Below are positions 20,755 through 32,972 of a stretch of DNA of 64,000 nt, piece by piece (the first letter of the stretch is position 1; each line of letters starts with the position of its first letter). Under the pieces are notes generated by a model, which saw nothing but the letters and a program-made list of their open reading frames with translations, made no database searches and had not been told where the DNA came from. The DNA is taken from NCBI GenBank assembly GCA_037042185.1, contig JAXQJY010000028.1, positions 186,001-250,000 on the forward strand. Direction: 5' to 3'. Position numbers and translations under genes: made by a program. The stretch is from Sordariomycetes sp. S80-01Y. Its lineage: Eukaryota > Ascomycota > Sordariomycetes.

Positions 20755-23700
20755 TGAAGAGTGACGGATTGTGGGGGAGGCAGACGACGCCTCGCTGTCG
20801 CATACTACTGTGATGTGTACCGACAGTATGTGAACGTGACCAGCGGCAGTTGTATTGTCCTACGCGTTCGTCCGCCTAGGAACACTCGCGGCCACGGTTC
20901 ACAAGAGCCAGCACGCTGCGTGATCCTAGTAGTGGTGGCGCCTCGTAGGAGGCTTAACCTCTGAACCTGAGACACAAGGGCACCGTCCCTTTCAAGTCCC
21001 GGTTTGCGAAAGCTTGCTCCTTCTAAGCAGCTGGGCTGGCAAGGCATTGACGTCGCGATTTTCGTCCGATGACCATGCCGAGAAAATATGTTTCACGGCG
21101 TGAGGCGAAATATATTAGGGGTGCAAGACGTTCGAAGGCCTTGTGAGCGTTACACATGTGTTCAAGCTCAACGCCACTGCAGCACGGAGCCACTGCGCCA
21201 GGGAGACTACTAGCGAGTGACCGCTCGGTATCAACCTGGAGACTCGACATTGCCAAGAAGAGGCTTTCCGGCTTTGCAGCGGGAGAGCAACATCAATATC
21301 CATTGATCACCCGACGATCGCTTCTACGGGCCTCTGGAACAGGCGCTCAGGGGTTACGGCCGAGATGGGCGGCCGATGACGCCCGGAATATATTTCTGCA
21401 GCTCACGAAAAAGTGGAATGACGACGTTGATTCGACTGCAAGTGAAATCATGGCGACCTTTTCTCAGGATCACAGACTGTCGTGGGCCGCGAGGCGCGCG
21501 GTTCGGCGCAGCGTTTGGTGAAACGGCGCAAGGCTGCCATGCCATTGGCCGTTCTCGGCTGCATCGTGGCTGGGAAACGTTTGTGCCCGCGGCTGGTTAT
21601 GTTCTGTTTGACGGCGGACAGAGGAAACATCCGACGGTTCTGACCGACCTGCGGAATGTTTGCGCCGACGAGAGTTCGAGTGCTTGTAACGTGTCGCCGA
21701 ACCTGGGCTGCCACGTCATAAGAGAATGGTCATACCATACTAGACATGCCCACGCCCGACGGCAGTGGCCTGACGTGGCTGGGGGGACGGTGGAGGGGAA
21801 GCAGCGGTCGTCGCTGAGGCTGGCCTGGGGGGTTCTGTGTACGGATACGTGTGCGATGTGTGTAGCCAGGCTGGGAAGTCTAGGTAAAGTGGTGTTGCAC
21901 CCAGCCTTGCGTCGGTTTAGCGCTGGTGGTTTCATGCCACTGCCACGTTCCTCTTCCTTCGGCTAGCCAGGAACGCAGTGGCGGCTGCAAGCCAGGCAGC
22001 GGCTCGGGCGGGGCCTTTGCTGGGCGATGGCGCTGTTTCGAAACCTCATGTCTTCACCTACCTACTTACGACAAAGACAAAAAGGGATGAGAATGGGATG
22101 AATACGTAAGGGTCCGGGCGGTGGCTGTGGTGAAACCGCTGCTCAGAATACGGCCGACAAGGCCTTGGGTGCGGCCATCTCGAACGTCGTCGAACAATGG
22201 CAAGATCGCAAAGATTGCAATTAAACCAACAAAGAAACGCCTTTGTCGAGGTCGCCCTGGGCCTCCTTGCTAATAAGAAGAAGAACCAGTCAAGAGGGAG
22301 CGCTGGCGTTTGAAGATGCAGTCAAAGCGCTGGCCTGTTCTTAGCGGCAGAGGCCCAGTCTGAGTCGTAAGCGACCAAGAAAAGCTCCGTTCCAGCCAAT
22401 CGGCTACGACACCTGAGGTATAACGTTAGTGTGTTTCAGGGTCTGCAGGAACAGCACTGGCCGCACGCCCCCTACACTCAATCGCGCTTCCAAGCTCGTC
22501 TCCTGACGAGAATTCACCCACTTCACCCGGACAGCTTCTCTGAGGCCATCGCATAAAGCCTCATCTCGCTGTGTTGCAGCAGACGCCGACTTGACACGTG
22601 AAACCGCGAGCGGCCATGGCACCTCCAGGATTCCCCAGGCTGGCTTTCTCCCCGATTGCTTTGCCCAGTGCTCGTGTTATCCCCAGTCGACTGCCACGCT
22701 AAGGGCGACAGCGCAAGACCAGGGGAACTTTTCCCACTCGTGTCGTGCCCGGGTCCGTTCCGCGTCGACGGCGTGCAATGGGCCAGGCATGGACGAGAAC
22801 AAAGCGAGTGGCGCATGAATTCCAAGAATTACGAGGCATTCTCGATTTTCGGGCGTGGCAGGGCTGGGCTCGAAGCTTTGGGCAACCGGCTGGTGAGTCG
22901 CGAACATGCCAACACACGCCGGACAAAGGCATTGTCTGTGTGTTTGCTGCGCTAACCACAAACACAAAGCAAACAAAGATTCGAAACAGTGATCTTCCTC
23001 GACTCAAGATGAACGTTTGGTGCGTTTCAATTCACGAGGAACAGATGAGATAAGACTTGCAAAACAGAGAGTTGAATCATGATGCTGCTAAGCAAATCCA
23101 GGGGGACCAGCAGGGGCGGCCTTCTCAAAGCGGTAAAGTCAACGCTCAGCCCACCGCTGATCGCCCCTGGGAGCCATTGGAGCCTTGGGAGCCAGAGGGA
23201 ATAAGCTCCACTGGAGCCCCGAGAGGCACGATGCGGTCCAGCCAAGCTTTGGCATTGGTGGCTTTCCGCGGGTGTTTCGCATTCCTTTTGGCGCTTCTGA
23301 TCGTGGCTTGCAGCCTTTTGGTTGGCTGCCCTGGGCCCCCCGTTCCCACTGCCGGCGCTTCCCAGTGGCTCGGGAGTGATTTTGATCAGCGATGGCCTCC
23401 GCCTCCGCGCCGGCACAAAATAAGTTTATCGACGAGTCTATCTTTGCGACGCCTTTTTCGCGAAGGACGTCGGTTGAATGTCAATGCGACGAGAGTTTGC
23501 TATTCTCGTGAGGACACACGAATACAGCATGGGCCACTGCCACTAACTGGCGGCCGACCTGGATCCTCCCCAACCCTGGTCATATCTGAAGCACCGCCAT
23601 GCAAGGTACGGTGTGAGGTACATGAGCGCCAGGAAGTGGTCGGTGAAGGCTGGGAGACATTCTTCGAGATCAGATGTACTGTGCGCCTGTGGTCCAGGCT

Positions 23701-24263
23701 CATTCGACGGGGGGGGGCAGTGAGTCTCGGGTGCCTGAGCTAGAACACTAACAAGTTCCTGCCTGCGCTCCCCCATGTGGCTGTTGGTGCTCGAGTACGG
23801 AGCGTACTCTGTAGGCGCACTGAGCCAGGGGGGTGGGCTCGAGGTGGTCGACCCATCACTGATCGCCCCCCCGTATTTTTGGAACACCCCCCCCCCCCCC
23901 CCTCTCAGGGAGACACCATCTCCGCTCTTTTGAACCTCTTCTCCCCTCTGTTCAACCTCTTGACGTCCACTTCCTGCTTCCCACTGTCCTTCTCTTTATC
24001 CATTCCTTTTCGTTGCTGGAGATCGCCTGCTGAGCACGTCCTCTCCTTCAATTCATTCAACTACCCGAACAGACCATCTACTTACCTGGAAGACCTGTTC
24101 CTTTCTTTCTTTACCTCTCGACCCTCGGCTAGCCCGACTCGATCCAACCTTCTCTTGACCAACGGTGCTCTGCTCGTTCTCTCAACCTCCAAAGGAAAAA
24201 CACAAACATTAGATTTCACTATTTCATAGCAACTATCGATCTGATATCGACTAAACAATCATC
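20755..24263. other. Gene-poor stretch before the DUF1996-WSC gene
   Basis: About 3.5 kb without a gene I can support. Frames such as 21376-21966 and 23057-23743 have no domain, no plausible introns and overlapping rivals on the other strand. From about 23900 the sequence turns into C/T-rich leader sequence leading to the ATG at 24264. A G9 run lies near 23710 and a C16 run at 23887-23902. Confidence 0.55.
23887..23902. repeat. Homopolymer C16 tract
   Basis: Sixteen C in a row upstream of the DUF1996-WSC gene, followed by pyrimidine-rich leader sequence. Length may be uncertain in the assembly. Confidence 0.85.
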
Positions 24264-26172
24264 ATGAAGGCCGCCCAGTACCTAGCCGCTCTCGCGGCTA
24301 TCACTGGCACCGCTGATGCCGCCAAGGACTCGCTCACCCACGCCGTCCTCCGCTTCACCAACAAGAGCCTCGTCAAGGTCCGCGAGGATCCCATTGCGAA
24401 CCCTGGAACTGTTGGAAAGCATGTGCACAACGTCATGGGCGGGAGCGCATTCGGCAAGTCTGTTACTGGCGAGGAGCTGATGAACTCCAAGTGCACCAAC
24501 GCACAGATCGTCGGTGACATGAGTTCCTACTGGTTCCCCTCTCTGTACTTCAAGGACCCCAAGTCTGGGGAGTTTGAGGACGTTGAGATCTTCTACGTCA
24601 ACGTTTACTACTTGTAAGTTCCTCAGCCGGAATGGGCCATCTGACGCGATGCTGACTTGGGACAGCTTCGAGCCCACAGACGACGATCTCGAGCCATTCC
24701 CCACTGGTCTCAAGATCCTTGGTGGTGACCCTTACACCCGCACTGCTCCCGAGGGCGGCGCGAAGACCAACCTTGACCCTTCCAAGGGCCCCATTCAGAA
24801 CGTCAAGTTCACCTGCCCTCGTCTCGACAACAACTACACACCCGCTTCATGGCCCGAGGACTCTGATGGATCCACTGCTGGTATGCAGGACCCCATCAAC
24901 CAGGGTGAGGGTGCTGGTTTCCCGGACGTCACCTGCGACGGCTATGCGTCCCCTCTGCGCGCCGACATTCACATGCCGTCGTGCTACAACCCTGAGAAGG
25001 GTCTTGACAACCACAAGGAGAACATGGCCTGGCCCTCGGACAACGGCAACGGCAAGCTCAACTGCCCCAAGGGCCACGTCCACGTTCCTCACCTGTTCTT
25101 CGAGATCTACTGGGACACTCCCAAGTTCCAGGGCCGCTGGGAGGAGGGCCAGGGCAAGCAGCCCTTCGTCTTCTCCAACGGTGACGCCACTGGCTTCTCT
25201 TCTCACGCCGACTTCATGGCCGCCTGGGACGAGAAGACCCTCCGCCACATCATCGAGACCTGCGATGCCACCGATCAAGGCAACGGCATGGACCAGTGCC
25301 CTGGCCTCCAGATCAACACCGAAGACTGCACCATTGAGCCTGGCGTCGATGAAAAGACTACTGGTCACATGAGCCTGCTCCCTGGTGACAACCCTCTTCT
25401 TGGCTGGAGCTTTGGCCTCGATGGCGTCAAGGATATTATCCCCGATGTTTCCGACGTCCTGCCTGGTTCCTCTTCCGACTCTACCCCTGAGCCCACCAGC
25501 AGCCCCGCTGACAACGGCGACGGCCTCCCCGTCCTCGAGGACCCCGCTACCAACGTTGTCGAAAACCCCGCCAAACCTGAAGCGACCTCTGTCCAGGCCG
25601 AGTCCCCCGACAAGGTTGAGCCCACTCCTGAGCCACCTGCTCCCGAGCCCGTGGCTGAGAAACCCGTCGAGGAGCCCAAGCCCGAGACCACCAGCTGCAG
25701 CAAGAAGATCCACACCGTCTGGGAGACCATCACCATGACCGAGAATGTCTACGCCGAGCCCACTGCCGGTGTCCAATCTTCTACCAACAACACCGAGGGC
25801 GGCGTCTCCGGCTTCCAATATGCCGGCTGCTTCAAGGACGCCGACGAGCGCGTCCTCTCCGGTGCAGTCCGCCCCGACATTGGCAAGGTCAGCAACGAGA
25901 AGTGTGTCGCCCACTGCAAGGAGGCTGGTTTCCTGCTTGCTGGTACCGAGTATGGTGGTGAGTGCTACTGCGGCAACGAGCTCGTAGGTTCCAAGCAGCT
26001 CGACGACACAGACTGCTCTTCGCCCTGCGCCGACAACACCGAGGATGTCTGCGGCGGCGACTGGGCTCTGAGCGTCTACTCCGAGTCTGGTGAGGCCAGT
26101 ATTGCCTCGGGCAAGGCTCGTCGTCACCTGCACGCCCACCACCTCCACGGCCACCGCCGCAGCCACCACTAA
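24264..26172 (+). CDS. Secreted DUF1996 protein with C-terminal WSC domain and His-rich tail
   Basis: Exons 24264-24613 and 24666-26172, phase restored as YYFFEPTDDD; 618 residues. A signal peptide is clear (MKAAQYLAALAAITGTADA). DUF1996 follows, from about residue 25 to 370, with HVHNVMGGSAF, SSYWFPSLYFKD, CDGYASPLRADIHMPSCYN and GHVHVPHLFFEIYW. A P/E/T/S-rich linker covers about 375-490. The WSC domain is at about 499-588 (FQYAGCFKDADERVLSG, TEYGGECYCGNEL), a cysteine-rich carbohydrate-binding module. The last 15 residues are almost all His, Arg, Leu and Ala (HLHAHHLHGHRR). The role of DUF1996 is not established; a cell-wall or extracellular matrix function is inferred from the signal peptide and WSC. 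There is no GPI-type hydrophobic tail, so it should be soluble or wall-bound. Confidence 0.9.
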
Positions 26173-27041
26173 GTGCTCAATTTCGTCGACAGACATTTTG
26201 CATCAACATCTCTTGCCCATTACGAATCTTGGGAAGGATGACATCGCACTGGGGTTTCATTTGCATAGGGAAGAACACATCGAGCGGGGTTGTTCTCATG
26301 GGTAAACAAGCATCTAGCTTGTCGGGACGGAGTTTGCGTTAGGAGGCCCAGGCAGTGGCGCGAGGGATCCATCCTGGGATTACCTCCTGCCATGTCGTTT
26401 GGATATATGCGCTTCCTGTCATGTGTGTATTGCGGCCAAAAGACATACTTTTCTTTCTTCGACCTCTCCAAGGCCTGGACGAGGGCGAACCTCATGGCGA
26501 GGATTTTTGAGTGCGAATTTTCTTATTGTGTGTACTTGAAAAACATGTTGGATACCCACGAGGTAGCCCACGCGGGCTGGGATAGAGGAGCAATGGAAAC
26601 TGATATTTACCAGCCCAGAGCTAAGCAGTGAAGTCCTAACCTCGTGCTTGAATCGAAGTGAACTTGACGTTATAAGCTAGGGGCGTGCATCGAATGAAGC
26701 CTCGGGAGTGGTTGCGCTACCCTAACTTTATCTTGCAGCAGCCCCAGCTTTTGCCTAGCTGGCCGAGTCCATCAAACTTTTTCTTGCCATTGGAGAACTT
26801 CTCACGTTTGGGCTTGTACACACCTTCACCGCCCCAGACCTTACCTCGTGATATCGCGGCTCTTCAATTCTGAGGCGCGTGCCTGGCGGCAAATCATCGG
26901 CCCGTCCCAGTTTGGGTAACCTTCACGTCCTCACTTCCGGCTTTCCCACCCTGAGAAAAAGTCCGACCAGGTCTTTAATAGCCGGCGTCCCTCACCCAGC
27001 TGCCAACCTCGGCCCCTTTGAAAGCGTCTACTTGACGACCG
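26173..27041. other. Intergenic stretch before rcm1
   Basis: 3' flank of the DUF1996-WSC gene and promoter of the next gene. A 113-codon frame at 26290-26631 has no recognisable feature. Nothing else seen. Confidence 0.55.
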
Positions 27042-28857
27042 ATGTCGCTCTATCATGAGGCCGCCGAGTTCCTCACCTCCTCGCCATCCGAGGGCGGCAG
27101 TCTGAAAGCCCGCGTGTTCAAGAAGAAGGGCCTGAAATCACCACCGAACCAGCTCTACGCATTGGTGCTTGAGACGGCAAAATGGAGTGGAATCCTCAAG
27201 GAGGTTATTGAGAAGGCAGAGGTGCTGAAGCACGAGCGAAAGGTAAGAAAGTACTACGGTCGACATTCACGACTATTGCTGACACCATGAAAAGCTCACC
27301 TCAGCATTGGTCCTATTGTTGGCTCACGATTTATTGCTCTCAAAGGGAGGCGTTGCTCTGCCACAAAGTCATGGGTTGAGACAGGCCATCGAGCGTCACA
27401 AGGGTCGACTAAGCTCAGAGCTTACACTCGCCCGCCTGCGACGCAAGGCGCCCACTGTCGAGGCGTTGCGGGAGAAGGTCAACCGGGAGTCCGCAGGTGA
27501 AGAAGCAAATTATCCTCGCTGGGTCCGGGTCAACACTCTTGTGAGCAGTGTTGAAGAGCAGCTCGAAACGACTTTTAGCGCCTTCACCCAAACGAACGTT
27601 CTCCAGGAGGTCATCACTCGGGTAGGGAAGCTTGTGATGGTCGACCCTCACGTGCCGAATCTGCTGGCCGTGACGCAAGGGGTCGACCTCACGAAGACAG
27701 AAGCTTATCGCTCCGGGAAGATCATTCTGCAGGACAAGGCATCCTGTTTTCCAGCGTACCTCTTGGATCCGAGGATAGACGACGGAGACGTGGTTGACGC
27801 ATGTGCCGCACCAGGCAACAAGACGACACATCTGGCTGCGATAATCGGCTCGCATCAGTCCGAATACGGAGGCCCTGAGCAGTCGATATTCGCATTTGAG
27901 AAGGACTCGAGACGAGCGAAGACGTTAGAGAAGATGGTCAAGATCGCAGGCTCGAGAAAGACGACCAAGATTGGCCTGGGACAGGACTTCCTGCAGGTTG
28001 ATCCGCGGGACGAGAGATACGCCAATGTCGGAGCTTTACTGCTGGACCCGAGTTGCTCTGGCAGTGGTATCGTCGGGAGGGACTCGATGCCAGAAGTGCA
28101 CTTGCCCGAAGCTCACGATGCCAGCAAAAAGAAGGGGACCTCGAAAGCTGAGCAGAAAGGTTCGAAGAAAAGAAAGCATAAGGAGGTCGAGGGTGCAGGC
28201 AAGGATGTCATGATCGACGACGATGGCAACGAGACGGTGGTGGACTCCCAGAAGGATCTCAAAGCCCGCCTCGACGCACTCGCCTCGTTCCAGCTTACGC
28301 TGCTGCTGCATGCCTTTGAGTTCCCAGCCGCAGAAAAGATCACGTACTCGACGTGCTCCATCCACGCTGAGGAAAATGAGGAAGTCGTGATGAAGGCCCT
28401 GGCATCGGATGTCGCTCGTCAGAGGGGCTGGTCTATACTCAAACGCAGCGATCAGGTCAGGGGAATGCGCGAGTGGCCGGTGCGAGGCGTACCGGCTCAC
28501 TGCAAGGGGGATGAAGAGGCCGCAGAGGGTTGCATTCGTTCGTATAAGGACGACGGCAGGGGCGTCATGGGCTTCTTCGTGGCGGGGTTCGTGAGAACTA
28601 ACGCGAAGATCACGGATGACGATGGGCCGTACCTACGGGACGAAGATGGGGCCATCATGAGGGATCCCGCCGGCATGCCATTTCTGAAAAGCACGGGCGA
28701 GGCCTTGGTCTTGCAGCACCGTCAGCAGGAGACAGAAGAGGAACGAGCCGGCAACGGCCCCAGTAATGACCCCTCAGCTGATAGCGACAGCGACAGCGAC
28801 AGTCAGATGGAGTCGTCCGAGTCAGAAGAAGAATGGGCTGGTTTCGGAGATGAGTAG
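27042..28857 (+). CDS. rcm1: 25S rRNA cytosine-C5 methyltransferase, Rcm1/NSUN5 type
   Basis: Installs an m5C mark in large-subunit rRNA, using S-adenosylmethionine, in the nucleolus. Exons 27042-27242 and 27295-28857, phase 0, 587 residues. The N-terminal helical region (EAAEFLTSSPSEGG..ALVLETAKW) is typical of NSUN5. The SAM-binding motif I is DACAAPGNKTTHLAA at about 235. The motif IV cysteine lies in LLLDPSCSGSGIV at about 318, and the motif VI catalytic cysteine in TYSTCSIHAEENEEVV at about 416. All residues expected for activity are present. Between IV and VI there is a lysine-rich insert (KKKGTSKAEQKGSKKRKHK), likely a nucleolar signal. The tail ends in an acidic SD-repeat, encoded by a GACAGC microsatellite, then EEWAGFGDE. 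The intron is 52 nt. Confidence 0.93.
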
Positions 28858-30399
28858 CGTGGCTGACGGCTGCCCATGCAGTGGCAAGGCCGGGACGAGG
28901 AACCGGGGCTTTGAGAGCGGCCGAATCTGTCAATTGAAAGGGAAGAGAGTGGATTCTGCGCGACCGGGATGGAGCGTGACCGAGAAAAACTGATGCTTGC
29001 AAATACACCGTGAGTCCCCTCTACCAATTTCATCACTGGGCAGCTCGGCACTTCCTTGCCGAAGGAGGCCCCCCTGGCCGCAGCGTTGGTACCCGCCCAG
29101 CCGCCGTGAAATCTTGCAAATCGGGCACAGGGGGCGGCGTTGGACACGAGGCACCGAATCCCGCCCCGTCCGCAACCAAGCGTCTGCGACGGCAGCTTGC
29201 GCGAACCGAGGCGCGGGAATAGCTCGGTGCTTCTGGGGGCGGGCCAAGCTGTCAGACAGACAACCAGAAGATTCGAGCATCTGGTCTGCTACCTAGAGCC
29301 AGGCGCGCATGGAGTTTCGTTGATTGCGACCGCTGCCGTGCCGGTGGCAGCCCGGTGGCAGACGGCCGGATACATACAGTAGCTTCCTGATCTGGGACAG
29401 AGAACTGAGACATTTCGACGGAGTTATACAGCACGACGATGGCGCGCTTGCACAGGGTTAATTACAGCACAGCACAATCTGGTGGGGCGGGTTTCGGCGG
29501 ACGCACAACAGGCATCCCGGATCGGCTGGTGGCTTACGAGGGTGGGCAGGATAACGCCAAAGGAAGCCTTCGAGAACCTGGCATGACGTCGATGGCCACT
29601 CGGCTGTTTTCGAGTCGAACATGAGGCTGCAGGCTGCAACGTGCGAGGGCGACGCTCGATGCTCGATGGGGCTCTAACGTTGCAGCAGGCTTCTTTCTGT
29701 TCGCTTCGACGACGATGATCTCGAATCGAGAGCTCCAGCAGCTCGGGCGTCGGGACAGCACCGTCCCAGGCTCTGTTATCTATTTCTGGTGGGCTCTGGC
29801 AAAGGACCTCGGGACAGCCAGGATTAGTTCGAACGGACTGCGGACTAGCGCCCCGTCGCTGATCCACCGCAAGCGGCCACCCTCCGCTCACCTCTGCCTC
29901 TGGCCGGCCGCCCGTCTCTGAATCCCGGTTCAGGGATACCTGCCATCGCCCGGCGCACCGTACGGAGGTAGCGCAGCCCTACTCAAGGCGCCTTTCGCGT
30001 CTTTTGCGCCCCGCCGAGCATCCGACCGAAAGAGCCGCAACGCTGCTTGACTGGGCGGTAATTCAACTGTCATTGGGCGGATTGCGCTGTCGCGGACTTG
30101 CAGTCTCGGATTTCCTCGCACGGCGTTGAAAGACAAGAAAAACGTGTCTGCCCGAGTGGGGAGGGCCCGCGGACACTCGGACTTGACCTGTTTGGATCTG
30201 ATCTGATCTCTGGCTTGGATGATACCATACCATCCCATATATACCTTGGCGACCGGTGCCGTCCAGCTTCGCGGGCCTTGAAACTCTGTTTCACCTGCTG
30301 TTCCCTCAACGATCCGTCCTAACCCTATCCAGTCGGTCACTCAGTCGCTTCGGTCTCTGGTACCGCGACTGTTGACATCGCGCGCCAACAGCTGCCGCC
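28858..30399. other. Intergenic stretch with promoter of the DHA1 transporter
   Basis: About 1.5 kb without a supportable gene; overlapping frames on both strands are domainless. An ATATATA at 30237-30243 is a fair TATA box about 160 bp above the next ATG, followed by C/T-rich leader. Confidence 0.55.
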
Positions 30400-32133
30400 A
30401 TGACCGCTTCGCATTCCTCCTCTTCTGCTTCTTCATCCTCGGCGACAATGACAGAAGCAGACCCTGAGTCGCACCGTCCCACAGGCACCAACAAGGTCTC
30501 CTATGTCCGCAGCATCATCGACCAGGCCGGCGTCACGGACCGCGTCCTCAACCACCACTATGCCGGCCATGGCACCTCCGAATCGCCCTACCTCGTCGAG
30601 TTCCTCCCCGACGACCCCTTCGCCCCCATGACCTTCTCGAGACCGCGGAAATGGCTTATCACCCTGGTCCAGGCCATGGCCACCCTCTCCGTCTCCTTCG
30701 CCTCCTCTGCCTTCTCCGGCGGTCTCGGCGATGTCATTGTCGACTTTGGCATCTCGTCCGAAGTCGCCATCCTCGGTGTCTCCATGTTCGTCCTGGGTTT
30801 CGCCATCGGTCCGCTGTTCTGGGCGCCCCTGTCGGAAATGTACGGACGCCAGAAGCTCTTCTTCATCACGTACATGGCCCTGACGGCTTTCAACGCCGGC
30901 GCTGCGGGCGTGAAGACGGTGGAGGGCATGATCATCTTGCGTTTCTTCGCCGGTGCCTTTGGATCCTCTCCTCTGACCAACGCGGGCGGCGTCATTGCGG
31001 ACATGTTCAACGCCAACGAGCGAGGCATCGCGACCAGCATCTTCGCCATGGCTCCCTTCCTAGGTCCCGCCCTTGGTCCCATTGCTGGTGGTTTCCTCGG
31101 CGAGTCGGCGGGATGGCGCTGGGTGCAGGGCATGATCACCATCTTCAACGGTGTTCTCTGGATTGTCAGCACCCTCACGTACCCCGAGACGTACGCCCCC
31201 GTGCTTCTCCAACAGCGCGCCAAGGCCCTGTCCAAGAAGACAGGCAAGGTGTACATTTCGAAGCTCGACCTCGGCATCCCTCACGCGACGCTGGGCCAGA
31301 AGCTCAAGACTGCTCTCATGCGCCCTTGGATCCTACTTTTCATGGAGCCCATTGTGCTCATCACCTCCATCTACATGGCCATCGTCTACGGTACTCTGTA
31401 TCTCTGCTTTGCTGCTTTCCCCATCGTCTTCCAGCAGGGACGCGGCTGGAGCCCTGGCATCGGTGGTTTGGCCTTTATCGGTATTGCCGTTGGCATGACG
31501 ATCGCGACGATCGGAAGCATTCTCGACAACAAGCGCTACGCAAAAACTGCTGCTGCCCACGGCGGCGCCGCGCCCCCTGAGGCTCGCTTGCCCCCTGGTT
31601 TGGTTGGTTCTATCTTGATCCCTGCCGGCATGTTCTGGTTCGCATGGACGAACGGTCCAGACATCCACTGGGTCGTGCCCATTATTGGTGCCGGAGTCTT
31701 TGGCGCCGGTATCGTGCTCATCTTCCTCTCCCTCATGACCTACCTCATCGACTCATGTAAGACCCTTCCCCTTCGCACACCAATTCTCATCTAACAGCTC
31801 TCAGATGTCATTTTCGCCGCCTCGGTGCTAGCAGCCAACTCCGTCCTCCGATCCATCTTCGGCGCCGTCTTCCCGCTATTCACGACCTACATGTACGAAG
31901 ACCTCGGCATCCACTGGGCATCGTCGATCCCTGCCTTCCTCGCCGTGGCGTGCGTGCCCTTCCCGTTCCTGTTCTACAAGTACGGTGACAAGATCCGCAT
32001 GCGCTGCAAGTACGCCGCCGAGGCTGCGGCCGTATTGACGAGGATGAGGACGAAGCAGGACGAGCCGACCGAGGAGGCCGCAATGGAGGAGGCGCAGCTG
32101 CAGAGGACGAGAAGCAACGCTCACCCTTCGTAA
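30400..32133 (+). CDS. MFS multidrug/polyamine-type exporter (DHA1 family)
   Basis: A proton antiporter of the 12-TM DHA1 family (Flr1/Tpo-like), plasma membrane. Exons 30400-31756 and 31805-32133, joined as LIDSYVIFAAS; 561 residues. The N-terminal tail is Ser-rich, then [19 protein letters not shown], the usual entry into TM1. The motif A loop is [13 protein letters not shown]. Motif C is present as [16 protein letters not shown] in TM5, followed by [15 protein letters not shown] and [16 protein letters not shown] in the central loop. The C-terminal cytosolic tail is charged ([20 protein letters not shown]). The family extrudes drugs, polyamines and fungal toxins; which of these this one carries cannot be read from the sequence. 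No biosynthetic genes are adjacent. Confidence 0.9.
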
Positions 32134-32972
32134 ATTTTTCTCATGTGTGAGGGCTGGTGGCGGAAATGCATTTTGGTTTTCTTCGGCGTTGGGCGGGCAA
32201 AGCGGTCGGTTGCATAGAACTCGGCTCCGCTGCTGATAGCGAGCGGGCACACTAGGTGTAAGATCACAGGGACTCCGGATCATAAAGGCATGTCCGGTAC
32301 AGACATTGCAAAATCATATTTCACATATTAATCACCAAATAATTTGTTCAAGATTAGAATCGCAATGCAAAGTTGGTGCGAATCGCAGGAATTGATCACC
32401 ATGTTCCAAGCTCTCCCAATCAAGGCTAGTGCTGCACCGTGTAAGCCAGCCCCTTTTTCAAGAGACACCCCTTTTTATCCCCTCTGCACCCGTAGCCTAG
32501 TTCGATCCGACAGCTATCTCGAATTCAATCTGGCAGCCATGAACTCTACACAGGCCCATGCGTCCTCAAGAAGCGGCTGTTCCCCGATTACCTTTCGCGC
32601 CGGCGAAGAGATAGGACCAACAGCCTTTCGTGAGCCTGGCGTTGCAGGCCTGGATGGCTCTGTAGATGAGGGCTTCCAGCGGCGGGTATCAAAGTCTCAC
32701 GGACGACGCGAAGAGACTGTCCGCACCTCGATTGTGACTGAGCACTGCGCACCAAAGTCAGAAGTGTGCAATTGATCAATTATGTTGCCTTAAATATCCT
32801 GCTGAGTCTGTTCAGTGCCCTGCTCTGCCCTGTCCTTCTTATCTCCCTCCTCATCCATCAACTCATCCAACGGGATTCCCAGCAGCAGCCGCTACAAAGA
32901 CACATCATTGAAGGGGATTACATTCCGTTCAACACGGAAGCTCAAGCTTTGGGAGCTTGCAACCTTCTCACC
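32134..32972. other. Intergenic stretch and leader of the next orphan gene
   Basis: No separate gene supported. A 143-codon frame at 32344-32775 has no domain. The C/T-rich stretch at 32810-32870 looks like leader sequence; it could also be translated as a hydrophobic N-terminus of the next gene if an ATG at 32766 is used. Confidence 0.5.

Noticed and set aside
21376-21966. 196-codon frame in the gene-poor stretch
   Set aside because: No recognisable domain, overlapping frames on the other strand, no introns or conserved composition.
22620-22645. Possible fourth copy of the cluster palindrome (CTCCAGGATTCCCCAGG)
   Set aside because: Only the CTCCAGGA part matches; neither the GGAA arm nor the outer arms are present, and no cluster gene is next to it.
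24847-26196. 449-codon open frame antisense to the DUF1996-WSC gene
   Set aside because: It is produced by the strong third-position GC bias of the sense gene. Its translation is V/G/L/A-rich repeats with no domain, and the sense protein has clear signal peptide, DUF1996 and WSC.
28997-29921. Several 60-155 codon frames between rcm1 and the DHA1 transporter
   Set aside because: Short, mutually overlapping on both strands and featureless; typical of GC-rich intergenic DNA.
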